Origin: Brassica napus
Lineage: Eukaryota; Streptophyta; Magnoliopsida; Brassicales; Brassicaceae
Assembly: GCF_020379485.1 (NCBI RefSeq)
Contig: NC_063451.1
Span: 20,442,630 to 20,506,629 of the forward strand
Direction of reading: 5' to 3'
Length of the DNA stretch: 64,000 nucleotides
Below the pieces are notes generated by a model. The model saw only the letters and a list, made by a program, of their open reading frames with translations. It had not been told where the DNA came from and made no database searches. The position numbers were made by a program, and so were the translations under genes. Of this stretch, positions 22,966-35,800 are shown one piece after another. Position 1 is the stretch's first letter. Every line of letters begins with the position of its first letter.

Positions 22966-23948
22966 CTTTTTTTTTTCCACTATTGTTTCCTTCTTCTTCC
23001 TAATATACCAAATACATAAAAAATAATATAATATACAATTACCTCACTTTTATTATACAACAGTTTTGAATTTATCATACATTTTCCTTTAGGTAAATGC
23101 TCTTTTTTGCAAGCCGATAGACACACCACATCAAAATTTGGTTTGGTACAGGCATCAGCTGGTGCATAAGCGGCCGGAAGTTTTTTACAATACGGATTAG
23201 TTCTGGTAGGGCGAGAATTTAGCATTCCTGATAAAGTAGTAAGTACAAAAATATTAGAGTTGAGTATGTAAAATTGTTGGTACAAATTTGAAGAAATTCA
23301 AGTATTAGAAAACATCTTATAACTTTTAAAATAAAATAAAATAATGTTCTTGGTTTTAAACTTAATTTTGATTATTTATTATTTTTTGAATTTTATAAAA
23401 GAATATAAACACGTAATAATTTTTTATTGGTTAAAAAGTAAAAATTTTGCATTATAAGTGATATGTCTTACATATTTTAAATTTTAAATTTAATCATTTA
23501 AGATAATTATATGAAATGTTAAATAAATTTTAAAATAAAATGTTAAATTTTCTTTTTAATTGCGTTTGTTGTTTATAAATAATAAATAATTTTGGTTTTA
23601 AAATGCCAGAGTTTAACAGATTATTTTTAAAACACACAATAATCATTACCACAATAATTTACCCTCTGGTGAGTTTCATATATTATAATATAAATTACCT
23701 ATTGAAATTAACAAGCAAATCAGGAAAAGAGCGGCCGAGCCAACTATTTACATTTATTTTTCTTTGTGTTTCCCTTTACCTTTTTTTTTTGTCTTAGATG
23801 GAATGGCTTATGCATGTAACTATTATGCTGTAATATAACTCTTCTATTGTTATTTTGGGTAAATAAATCACATGGTTATCCATAAAAACTGCACCGTAAA
23901 AAGAGGAGGTGTTATAAAAATTTCCTTGGTTTTACATTTTCAATATTT
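22966..23948. other. AT-rich spacer between the two CACTA elements
   Basis: Mostly AT-rich. The only segment with protein-like character is a cysteine-rich minus-strand stretch at about 23,039-23,227, listed separately. Confidence 0.4.
23039..23227 (-). pseudogene. Weak cysteine-rich, defensin-like exon candidate
   Basis: After a splice-acceptor-like TATCAG, the minus strand reads through a short Cys-rich stretch with a C-x3-C pair (CLSAC) and PKGKC, which resembles the G-x-C core of plant defensin-like proteins. Five cysteines are visible. The final C-x-C pair is missing and no signal-peptide exon is evident upstream. It may be a degenerate second exon or a chance frame in AT-rich DNA. Better composition than its surroundings is the main reason to list it. 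Confidence 0.2.
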
Positions 23949-24493
23949 CACTACAAGAAAACATATTTTTTACTAAGGCAGTATTCGTTGTAAATTCGTC
24001 GTAAACGGGGTGTTACGACGAATTAACGTCGAAAGACGTTTCGTTGTTAAACGTCCGTCGTAACGGAGGTTTCGTCGTAAACGACTCGTTACGTTTACGA
24101 CGAAATATATTCCTCGTAAAGAGCAGGGAAAGTATTCGTCGTAAATGCCACGTAAGACTTCGTCGTAAAGCCCACGTAATTATTTCGATGTAAAGCAAAC
24201 GTAAATACTTTCGTTGTAAATCACTCGTAAACATTTCGATGTAAAATCCTCGTAAATATTTCGATGTTAATCACTCGTAAACATTCGATGTAAACTCCAT
24301 GTAATGTTTACGAGGAGTTTACATCGTTTCTTATTATATTATTATTAATTAGTATATAATAGATTTTAATTTATATTTAATATTCAGAATTTAAAATAAT
24401 TTAAATTTTAAAACAAAATATGAAATTGGAAAACATATTTTTAAAAAGTCATACAATAATATTTAAATTCATAATACAAACAGAAAAAAAAAA

Positions 24494-26148
24494 CTACATA
24501 TTGTCGAAGTAGTTGGTGGGGTTGCTCGGCTGTTGACGGGTTGGATCGGACTCTTGGGGATCTCGTGGTGGCATTCCAAGAGCGGCTCGTCTCTCACTCA
24601 ACATTCTCTGCATAACCGGGTTTCCCACGGCCATCACGTCTAGCAAATCCTCAAGAGAGTCTAAACGAACCTGCTGGCTATCCATTTGAGCCTTCTGGCT
24701 ATCCATTTGAGCCTTCATCTGAGCAGTCTCTTCATCCCGTCTCGAAGTGTATGACGAAGTTGCCCTTGCAACTTCGTTAACAGAGCCTATACCGACTATC
24801 CGTCCCTTCTTTTTAGGAGCCACCTATAAAATCAAAACATATATTAATATAGTTAATTATGTTAAAATATTTAAAATAATGTAAACTAAAATTTTAAGTT
24901 ACCTCTTCGAAGATTCTGTCGACCTCTTGGGTGGACAATGTGACTGGTAATCCATCGGGAGACTCCTGGGTTAGTTGCGTCTCCCGTTCTTCAATCCGAC
25001 CAGCCACTGTTTGGAAGAGTTTCTCAGATGCAGGATCCACAAAAACTCCGTCGGATGTGGCGTGAGTCATCTTGAATAGGTCAGACAGAGAAGGTAAGAC
25101 TCCCGTCTTCTCGAACTACAAAAAAAATTAAATTAAATATTATAAATTATATTAATTGAATATTTTAAAATATATATTTAAAACAAAACTTACAGCTTCT
25201 AGACGGACTCCTGCATGAGGTTTTTGTCCGGTTCTGTGAAGCATGGGCAAATGACCATCTTTATCCTTCGTCCTTCGAGAAGCCGAGCACGAATTGGCCT
25301 TTCTGATCGAAGAGGGGTGCTCCCAATAGGCGATGAGGCCATCCCACACATCCGTCGTGAGCTCAGTGGGCTTTCCCTCATACCCGTAGATCTCCCACTT
25401 GTCCTTCCAATCAGAGACTGTGTTGCAGAGGCGTATCTTTGCCTTTGCAACGAATTCCGCCTTCACCCTCTCGGTGATTCCCAAAGACCAATGCCACTTT
25501 TGCTGAAACATAAAAATTTTGAAAAAATTACAATTAATAATAAATATTAAAAATATATATATATATATATATATTTAAAAGTGAAAATTTAATTAAATTT
25601 AAAAATCTTACCGCAAAACATTTAAACCACGTGATCTTAACGTGATTTGGTGTCTTGCTCCAGTTCGGGTATGCCCCGTCGTAGTAACCCTTAATCGTCG
25701 CCGAAACGCTCCGGCTAACACGGTTGTTAGCCCCAAACCTGAAAAAAAAACAATTTAACCGTTACAAAATAAAAATTAATTAAATTTTAAAGTAATAAAA
25801 ATTAATAACTTACCAATAAGTTCCTCGGGGTCTATCGGGGTCTAGAACATCCAAACCCTCCCGTCCAGGCTGGGCAAGCAAATCCTCCACCGTATATCTC
25901 GCGAAGGGAGCATATGAAGGCACACGCAAATCCGGATGAACTGCACCTTCTGGGACAGGCTCAGGTGCAGCCGCTGGAGGAGGAGGTGGAGGCATCTGCG
26001 GTGGAAGAGGAGGACTCGAAAAAACTCTCTGAGAAGTCTGAGAGTCTGGAACTGCATCGGAAGACGATGGACCGGAAGAAGATGTACCGGAACCATCGCC
26101 AAACAACTGGGCATAAGTAGGTGCTGCTGGTTTCCTTCTAGGAGCCAT
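24494..26148 (-). CDS. Transposase_24-type (TnpA-like) CACTA accessory protein, element 2
   Basis: Inferred exons on the minus strand: 26,148-25,814, 25,738-25,612, 25,502-25,194, 25,115-24,903 and 24,823-24,494. They join in frame to about 437 residues with GT/AG borders at the same positions as in element 1. The start MAPRRKPAAPTYAQLFG lies just after an AG, so a 5' UTR intron is likely. The middle holds [12 protein letters not shown] and [16 protein letters not shown]. The C-terminus carries short Q-rich repeats (KAQMDSQ) likely to form a coiled coil. Expected role: binding subterminal repeats and assisting the TNP2 transposase. A TATA-like sequence lies near 26,420. Confidence 0.82.
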
Positions 26149-26399
26149 CTAAAAAAATTTAAATAAATTTAATCAATTATGACGACATAATTAAAAAATT
26201 ATTCCGTTACCTAACTAATCACCTAAACTATAGGATTCCGTCATCTAACTAATCACCTAAACTAATTATCTAAATAATCACCTAAACTAATTACCTAACT
26301 AATTAATAACCTAAACTAACTTAAAAAAAAAAAAAAAAAGGAGGGAAGAGAATGTACCTTAGGGAGAGGAGAGGAGTTTAGGAGGAATGGACGAGGCAG

Positions 26400-26680
26400 C
26401 CTCGTCTCGGCGTCCCAATATATAAAAAATGTTTCGTCGTAAACGCGACGTAACATTACGACGAAGTTACCAGGCCCGCGTTTTTTCATTTACGACGAAG
26501 TTACCAGGCCCGCGTTTTTCGATTTACGACGAAATTACGTCGAAACATCGGTTTACGACGAATTTACAAGGCCCACGTTTACGACGAAGTTACCAGGCCC
26601 GCGTTTTTCCATTTACGACGAAATTACGTGGAAACATCGGTTTACGACGATTTTACAACGCTTAACCCTAAACACCGAGA
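26400..26680. repeat. Internal CG-motif repeats of CACTA element 2
   Basis: Copies of TTTACGACGAAGTTACCAGG and related units recur at 26,420-26,660, between the two genes and upstream of the accessory gene. This is the counterpart of the 19,120-19,720 repeats in element 1. Confidence 0.65.
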
Positions 26681-26961
26681 ATGAAATCCCTAAACCCCAA
26701 AGTCACATATCATCTAACATCATATCTCTTCTTCTCTACTACTTTGTGCTCTTTCTCCAACTTAAACTCTAAAACCCTAAAACTCCAAATAATTTTTTTT
26801 AAATTAACACAAATACATATTATATAAAACAACATTTGTTACACATACATTAGGATGGTAAAAAACAATATTTCTTTAAACATACGTTACAATAGAGAAA
26901 TACAACATCAGAGACATATATTACATCACTCTAAATCGTTTTCGTTCTCATCAATATTACA

Positions 26962-29900
26962 TCACTCTAAATCGTTTTCGTTCTCATCACTATCATTACA
27001 ATCATCATCGTCGCTTCTCTCGAACTCGTCTTCACGTGCTTCATCTGTCGCATCTTCGGGAATATCTTCATATTGAAAGTTTTGCGGGTCGATCAAAAGG
27101 ATTTCATCAGTTGGTTGTTCTGGTACCTCAACTTCATTGATAGCGTCTTCTTCTTGCAAGGGCGGTTCTTCTCCAGCGACAATGCGTCCACGAGGTGTAA
27201 TTTTGATAGCAGCTAACCAGTTTATCCCGGAAGTTCGAAGCCGAGGATAAGGAAGGAAGCTTACTTGCTCGGCTTGTGAAGCTAAAATGAAAGGCTCAAA
27301 TTTGTTGTATCTTCTCCCAAAATTGACATCCACAACACCAAATTTGTTATACCGAATCCCTCGGTTCACAACAGGATCGAACCATTCACATTTGAAGAGG
27401 ACGCATTTTAGCTTCAATAACCCCGGAAATTCCACTTCAATAATCTCCTGCAAGATCCCGTAAAAGTCCGTTTCACCTTTCACACATATTCCGTAGTTAC
27501 TCGTTGCCCGATGTCTCCCATACTCGTATGTGTGAAAGGTAAATCCTCGTGTGAAATACATAGGTGATGTGGTGACCTTTGCAACTGGACCTTGAACCAA
27601 TTCGTGAAACCATACGGGATAATAAGGATCGTCATAATCAACCTGCCAAAAGCAGTTATTCTTAATTAATATTGAAGTATCAAAACACTTACTTAATTAA
27701 TCAATGTATGAGATATATTACGTACCTGTGATTTTAACCACTTGACAAAGTGCTTATCTTTACGTGTGTCCACATCAGTTGCAGATATTCCTGGTATTGC
27801 TTCTTCAACTTGAGATACAAACATGCTGCAAATTAAACAAATAATCAAGTCATACATAATTAACTGCAATTCATATAATTAACATTCACAAAAATATTTA
27901 CCTTTCAAAGTAACGGGTCACTGCATCCTCGCAGTTGAGCAGAATATAAGTGTGGGCACTATGTTTATCCTCTTCACATGACCACCATACTTCTTTCGTT
28001 TTACCACCAAACCGTGCAATTTCGCAGAAAATGTCAGGAACACCATCAATTGGATATGATGTCGGTACTCCACCATCATCATATCTTCTAGGAACTCTTT
28101 TCCTCGTACGAACAGTTGGAGCAAAGTAGTATGATGTGAAGTTAGATGTTTCGGCTGTCAAACTTCCCGCAACTATTGAACCTTCCACCTTTGCAAGATT
28201 TCTTGCTTTCCCCTTCAAATGTTTCATCTGTCGCTCATACGGATACATCCATCCGTTGTGAACAGGTCCACGAAGCAATGCTTCATACGGTAGGTGGACA
28301 ACTAGATGCTCCATGACGTCAAAAAATGAAGGAGGAAATATCTTCTCCAGGTTGCACAATATGATCGGAATGTTATGATGAAGTTGTTCGATGACTTCTT
28401 CCTTGAACGTACGTGTGCTGAGATCTCTGAAAAAAGCGCCGATGGCTGTATATTGCAAAAGTAATCAAATTAATAACATTTCATAACATATGTATATATA
28501 TTAACGTTTTATAATTACCTGCAAGTGCTTCATGGACATTTGCTGGAAGGAGCTCGGCAAAAGCAAATGGAAGTAGTCGTTGCATAAACACATGACAATC
28601 ATGACTCTTCATTCCGGAGAACTTTTGACCTCGTTCAACACATCTTGACAGATTTGAAACATAACCATCAGGAAACTTAACTTCTGATGCAACCCAGTCA
28701 AACAAGGTTGTTTTGGCTTCTGATGACAACCGGAAGATGGGAACAGGAACGTTTCCATTGCTCTTGATATGTAACTCACTTCTTGAGCAAATATCAGGTA
28801 AGTCCATCCTTGACTTTTTGTTATCTTTTGTCTTCCCAGGGACGTTAAGTAATGTATTCATGATGTTCTCAAAAAAGTTCTTCTCAATATGCATGACATC
28901 CAGATTGTGGCGTAAGAGAAGATCCTTCCAATAGGGTAGCTCCCAAAATATACTCTTCTTATGCCAATTGTGAGACACACCATATCCATCAGGCATATTT
29001 CCAGGAACATGCCAATTTCCTCCAACTTTAACTGTTTCCTGAGCTCCGTAATAATCAATGTCTGCTTCGATCTGCTGGCCGGTGAGATATGGAGGAGGAC
29101 CGTCTCTGACAATTTTTTTGTGCCGAAACAATGTCTTATTTCTTCTGTACGGATGGGCAAGTGGAAGAAAGCGACGATGACAGTCAAACCAACAACTCTT
29201 CCTACCATTCTTCAGTTGAAAAGCATCCGTCGATCCAAGACAATATGGACAAGATAATCTTCCATGTGTTGTCCAGCCAGACAACATCCCATAAGCAGGG
29301 AAATCACTTATCGTCCACAGCAGAACTGCTCGCATCGTAAAATTGTTTTTCAAGGAACAATCGTACGTCCTCACCCCTTCTGACCACAATTGCTTTAGCT
29401 CTTCTATCAACGGTTGAAGAAAAACATCAAGAGACCGTTTTGGATGCTTCGGCCCAGGGATTAATATGGTCAAAAATAGAAATTCTTGTTCCATGCACAT
29501 ATCCGGCGGTAAATTGTACGGCGTAAGAATGACTGGCCACAAAGAATATTGTCTACCAGACATTCCAAATGGACTAAATCCATCGGTGCATAACCCAAGA
29601 TAGACATTCCGAATATTTGTAGCAAAATCTGCGTGTACCTTGTTGAAATGTTTCCACGCTCTTGCGTCTGATGGATGTGCAACCTCACCATCTCTCTGGA
29701 CATGTTCCGCATGCCACCTCATCGATGCAGCAGTCCTCTCAGATTGATATAATCTTTTCAATCTGTCTGTAATTGGTAGGTACCACATCCTTTGGTACGG
29801 TACCCTATTCCTCCCACGGCCTTGCGGTTTGAATCGTGGTTTTTTGCAGAATCGACACTCTTCTAACTTGTCATCTTCTTTCCAGTAGATCATGCAGTTG

Positions 29901-30655
29901 TCGATGCAAACATCAATCATCTCCGAAGGCAACCCAAGACTATAAACCAATTTCTGAATCTCATAATAAGATTCAGCAGACACGTTGTCTTCTGGCAAAT
30001 ACTCTTTAAACAACTCCGCCCATGCATCCATGCAATTCTCAGGTAAATTATGATCCGTTTTAATATTCATCATCCTAGCTGCTAGAGACAATTTAGAGAG
30101 ACCTTCTCTACAACCAGTGTAGATTGGTTGATTTGCAGCATCTAGCATTTCATAAAACCTTTTTGCATCCAAATTAGGTTCTTCTACATTTCCAGTTCCA
30201 TCAGCTATTGTTGTAGTTGTTTCTAAAAATGCATCACTAATCATATCTTGAACCCTATCATGATCTACCATCTGCTCATGATCTTGATGATAATTATATT
30301 CATTATGCAAATGATTCGGTTCTTCACTATGATGACCATCCTCAAAATTATTATTACTACTACTAGCTTCATTTCCCCCATAACCCTCTCCATGTTGATA
30401 CCAAATGTAGTACTGTGGTGTAAATCCTCTGTTTACTAAATGCTTCCATACAGTTTCACTACGTGCAAATTTTGAATTCTTGCATTTCCGACAGGGGCAG
30501 AACATCTTACCGCTTTCCTGTGTGATCGGTGTACAGCCCGCCTGGTGCATGAATGTCTCTAGCCCGCTCAGAAATGCGTTCGTCACCCTCCCGTCGGAAT
30601 CTTTGTGCAAATACATCCAACTCCGTAACTCGTAAATACTACCGCCACCGGCCAT
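26962..30655 (-). CDS. TNP2-type CACTA transposase, intact
   Basis: Inferred exons on the minus strand: 30,655-28,519, 28,445-27,902, 27,825-27,726 and 27,642-26,962. All have GT/AG borders, 3,462 coding bases, about 1,153 residues. Residues 1-85 form the transposase-associated domain with CPCRKC. A basic stretch with C-x2-C (ECRFCKKPRFKP) opens the Transposase_21 core near residue 260. Exon 2 holds the DUF4218-like region (FFDVMEHLVVHLPYEALL) and exon 4 the DUF4216-like region (VLFKCEWFDP), ending in an acidic tail. Length and order are normal for plant CACTA transposases. A TATA-like TATATATA at about 30,760-30,768 lies roughly 100 bp upstream. No stop or shift is seen, unlike element 1. 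Confidence 0.9.
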
Positions 30656-31159
30656 TTTTTTCTTAGATTTTTTTTTGAAATCTTTTTTTTTCTGATTTTT
30701 TTTTCGGATTTTTTTTCTCCCGTTTGTGTGTTGTGAGGAAGAGAGTTGTGGGAAATGACATATATATAGAGAAATTTTCGAGTTGGGTAGTTGAAATATA
30801 ACAACGATTTTACAAGGAATATTTTACATGGATTTTACATGGTTTTAACATATTATTTACAACGACTTTACGACGAAATTAGGTAAGTTAAAGCACATTG
30901 AATACACGTTTTCACCTAAATATAACGGTAACATGCTTCGTTGTAATGTCGATGTAATGATTACGACGTATTTCTCATTCCACGTACATTCGTCGTAAAC
31001 TTACACGGAGTTTACGACGAAATCAGTTCGTCGTAAATTTACATGGCGTTTACGACGAAAGTTATATTCCTCGTAATTTCGTTGTAAAGACCATGTAAAT
31101 TTACGAAGAAATATTTTCGTCGTAAATGTTCGTTGTTACGGGCACGTTTTCTTGTAGTG

Positions 31160-31979
31160 TTTTGGTTTTTGTGTAATAGTTTGATCTGCAATTTTTCATT
31201 TTATTTATATGTATATTTGGTTTATATAACAAAATAGTTAATTATTATTTACAATTTGTGTTTTTACTGTTTAACTTTAAAACATTCTTATTAGCAAGCA
31301 TTTTTGATGAAAGTGAAAGTAAAAGTGACCAACCTCTGTTTACAAGCCAATCGCCCAAAGCACTTTTTCACAAAGGAAAAAGGAGGTTCTTAAGGTTCAG
31401 GAAAGTGATAATAAGGTAGGTGATTTTTTAACCTCTTTATTGATGCTAGATGATAAACTGTTTCCTGAATTGGGGAACTGCATGGAAGATGGTATGATAG
31501 GAGAGGATGTCCAAGAAGAAGATCAAAGTCTCTCTACTGTGCAAAATGAAGTGAGCACGAACAGGAATATGGAGACGGTCACTGCTTAGAATGATGAAGA
31601 TATGTTTGGATTTGATTTTGGAACAAATCTTTCTAATATGATTCTGAAGATGGATGCGGTCACGGGCAGCCTTTATCAGATGGAAAGGAGTTTGGGGAGA
31701 AGAAGGTAGGTATGAAGAAGAAGCTTATTGATGTATTGAGTTTTTCATGGTTTTAACTTTCTCATTTCTCATGTTTTTCATCGGTTTATCATATATTTAA
31801 ATGCATTTAGTGTCTATGCATGTGCATTTCTACTGTGGAGCTTTTGGAACATGAACTTAGATGAAAGGAGACATTTTTTTGCGGTAAAATGTTAAATATT
31901 ATACCAATTTTCAATTTGTGACAGAAGACTATACGAAATGAAACAAAACACAAGGACTAACAACGAGAAGCGACCTTAT
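31160..31979. other. Spacer with a short unrecognised open stretch
   Basis: From about 31,420 to 31,700 one plus-strand frame is acidic and nearly open (LLMLDDKLFPELGNCMEDGM, then a stop, then a further open piece). I do not recognise it. It may be an exon fragment or part of a retroelement gag. Confidence 0.3.
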
Positions 31980-32352
31980 GTCGGCTAAAAAAGGTTTGTC
32001 TGTGGCTTTTTCAAGCCGAGCCTTGGTTCCACAAGCTGGTATGTGGGTATATGGCACTACAAACTGCCTAAGGAAGTTCTATGGGTTGCGAACAGAGACA
32101 ACCCACTCTCCGACCCCATTGGAAAGCTCAAGGTAATTAACTCCAACCTTGTCCTCCTTGACCAATATGGCACCCGTGTCTGGTGGACCAATGTGACTAG
32201 TACAAATCTGAACAAGACGCCACTAGTTGTTGAGCTTCTTGACAGTGGAAATTTAATATTGAGATACTCCGACAATAACAACAACTCATATGAGTGGCAG
32301 AGTTTCGATTTTCCGACAGATACTTAAGTGTCTGAAATGAAGTTAGGTTGGG

Positions 32353-32754
32353 TGTTAGAAATTGAAGAACATAGTGAAGAACAAGAGAGAGAGATGTTTA
32401 ATCTAGAAAGTAGAGAGAGATAGAGTAAATAAGGAGAATCTTATTTGCTTGATTAATTTGCTTATGGGAACATTCCTTATATATAGGGGTTACAAGTATG
32501 GCAAATGGTAGATGAGATATGATAAACTAATAATCCATTGTCTTGAGACTTTAACCCACCATACATGCTTGTCCCTTGTAGTGGCATCTCCATTGTCTTG
32601 AGACCTTAACCCACCATGCATGCTTGTCCCTTGTAGTGGCATCTCCATTGTCTTGAGACCTTAACCAACCATGCATGCTTGTCTCTTATAGTGGTATCTC
32701 CATTGTCTTGAGACCTTAATCAACCATCTTGTTTCTTATTGCTTCATCTTCACA
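32353..32754 (-). repeat. 3' LTR of the young copia element, with 55-bp tandem repeats
   Basis: TGTTAG...TTCACA ends. From 32,535, a 55-bp unit starting CCATTGTCTTGAGAC is repeated three times, followed by a partial fourth copy. The same arrangement is in the other LTR at 37,651-37,847. Confidence 0.92.
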
Positions 32755-32897
32755 CTCCCCCTCAGGCTTGACCATAGGGACTGGTCAAACTTGGAAACCA
32801 TGAAGCATTCCCTCATTAAAACCTTTAGCTTGGAAAAACCTCATGGGATAAAAACCAAGCCAAGGAAAAAGAGTAGAACACTTCATGGCTAAGAGGA

Positions 32898-35800
32898 TTA
32901 GTGTGATGAAAAATCTACGAGTCCTAACTTGGAATGTATGAACTCGCAAACCTTGGTGCTTGCAGCCTTGGTAAAGATGTCAGCTAGTTGATCCTCACTT
33001 CTTGTGTAGCAGGGTAAGATGATCTTTTGTTCCACTGCTTGCCTAACTTTATGACAATCCACCTCAATGTGTTTAGTCCTCTCATGGAACACACTGTTGG
33101 AAGCTATGTGTATTGCTGCTTGATTATCACAATGCATGGTGATTGGAGTTGATGTCTCTATACCCAAGTCTCGAAGTAGGTTTCTGATCCAAATCAACTC
33201 ACTAGTGAGCTTCCTCATTGCCCTATATTCAGCTTCAGCACTTGAGCATGACACTATCTTCTGTTTCTTGCTCTTCCAAGTGACAAGATTGCCTCCAATA
33301 AATGTACAATAGCCGGTAGTGGATCTCCTATCCACTCTGTCTCCTGCCCAATCAGCATCACAATACCCAACTATCTCTGTATTTTTGTTGCATCCCATCC
33401 ACACTCCTTGCCCTGGCGCCTCTCTTAGGTATCTTAGGATCCTTTCAACCATGTTCCAATGGTGTATCTTGGGAGCTTGCATATTCTGGCTTACTTGGTT
33501 AACTGCAAAGCATACATCAGGCCTGGTGATGGTGAGGTATATCAGCTTTCCTACAATTCTTCTATAGTGTTTAACGTCAGTATAGGGCTTGTCTTCAATC
33601 TCCCCCTCACGCAGCACCTTATACCCATCTTCTAGTGGAGTCTTGGCTACTTTCGCTCCAAGATTTCCTGCCTCATTCAAAAGATCAAGTGTGTACTTCC
33701 TTTGAGATAAGAAAAGCCCCTCTTTAGAGCGGCATATTTCTATCCCTAGAAAGTACTTTAGCTCACCCAAATCTTTAATATCAAAAGTAGACTTAAGAAA
33801 GACTTTGGTTGAGATAATACCTTCCTTGTCACTTCCTGTGATGATAATATCATCTACATAAATAAGAATCACCACAATTCCTTGCTTGCTTGTGAGTGTG
33901 AAGAGTGTATGATCAGCTTCTGACTTTACAAACCCTCTTCCATTGAGAGTTGTACTCAGTTTGTGGTACCAAGCCCTTGGTGACTGTTTTAACCCATATA
34001 TTGCTTTCTTCAACCTTAGGACATTCCCTGGCTTGACCATGTCTTCCATACCCGGAGGTGGCCTCATGTAAACCTCATCCTCCAGCTCTCCTTGAAGAAA
34101 AGCATTTTTGACATCCATCTGCCATAAATCCCATTCCAAGTTCACTGCCAATGAGAGTAGAATTCTTATGGTGTGGAGTTTAGCTACTGGTGCAAATGTA
34201 TCCAGATAGTCTTCTCCATAGACTTGGGTGTATCCTCTTGCAACTAGCCTTGTTTTCTTTCTTTCTGGTTTCCCATTGGCAAGGTACTTGATGGTGAAGA
34301 GTAGACGGCTTGTAACAGCTTTCTTTCCTTTGGGGAGCTCAGTTTCATACCAAGTATCATTCTTGATCATGGCACCAACTTCATCCCCAACTGACGCTCT
34401 CCACTCTTCATGCTTCATGGCTTCTTCATAAGTCTTTGGTACATACTCTTGATCTAGGTTGCTGATGAAGACTACATGCTCTTCAGATAGTCTCGCAAAA
34501 GAACATGTTGCTTGGATAGGATGAGCTACTGCATTGTTGTTGAAGTATACTTTGGTGTCCATCCACTGAGATGGTTTCTTCACCCTTGTACTCCTCCTTA
34601 ATGGTTGAACTTCTTGTTGCATTCCATCTTGATCATTAACAACTTCTTCTTGGATAGCTTCTTCTTGGATAGCTTCCTCGTGGATAGCTTCGTCATGGAT
34701 ATCTTCTTCAGGGATAGCTTCCTCATGGATAACTTGCAAATTAGGTTGGTTTCCCCCCTCATGATCAGGATGGACTGCTTCTTCAATTGATGTAGCTTCA
34801 TCCACAACTGGAGGTATATGTGAAGTGCTCGGTACGCCACTTGTTTGAGGCTGGCTGATGCCTAGGTTTTCCAGAATGATTCTCAAGTTGTTTGCCCTAT
34901 CTGAAGATCCTTGTGAGAGATCCTGAAGGCTTTCCCAACTCTTCTCATCATAGTATCCCTTTGATTCCACAAACTTAACATCCCTTGAGACCATAACTCT
35001 TCTTGATTCAGGTATGTAGCACTTGTACCCCTTCTGCGCATGAGTATATCCTATGAACATGCCTTTGACACTCTTGGCTTCAAGCTTGTTTCTCTGTTCC
35101 CCTGGTATCAAGACATAGCACACACACCCAAAAACACGCAAGTGATCAATTGGAGGTTTTATTTTGTTTAATACCTGAAAGGGAGAGTTATCTTGGAGGA
35201 CTTTGGTGGGGATCCTGTTGATCAAATAACATGCTGAGACCACAGCATCTCCCCAGAACCTCTTTGGAACATTGGTATGGAACATCATGCTCCTTGCAAC
35301 CTCCATAAGATGGCGATTCTTCCTTTCAGCAACTCCATTTTGTTGTGGTGTGTATGGGCAACTTGTTTGATGGATTATGCCATGTTTTGCTAAGTGATGT
35401 TTGAAAGCAGTGCTTGTATATTCTCCGCCATTATCAGACCAAAAAATTTTGATCTTGGAATTGAAATGGTTAGATACATAGTTTTGGAAGTTAATAAAAG
35501 CTTCTAATTAGTTTGAATCAAGGTGAGCCATGTATATTTTGATTTTTCATCTATGAATGTAACAAAATATTTATGGTTCTCCCTAGACATACAAGGTGCT
35601 GTCCAAACATCAGAGTGCACAAGATCAAAGCAATTTTCATAAATAGTCTTAAAATTAGGGAAAATAGATCTCTGATATTTACCAAGAATACAAGCCTCAC
35701 AACTTCCACTCTTTAAAGATAGATTAGGTAACATCAGTCCTAAGGCACGATAATGAGGATGACCTAATCTAGCATGCCATAAAACATCACTAGCTAACAC

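Larger units (their letters stand above)
23949..31159 (-). mobile_element. CACTA (En/Spm) transposon, element 2, apparently intact
   Basis: It starts CACTACAAGAAAAC and ends with the inverse (GTTTTCTTGTAGTG). TTT is duplicated at 23,946-23,948 and 31,160-31,162. The element is 7,211 bp. Both genes run on the minus strand in the order transposase then accessory protein, as in element 1, but here neither shows a stop or frameshift. Subterminal CG motifs occupy 23,980-24,320 and 30,790-31,140. It lacks the GGGTTTC array. It is a candidate autonomous member of the family. Confidence 0.93.
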
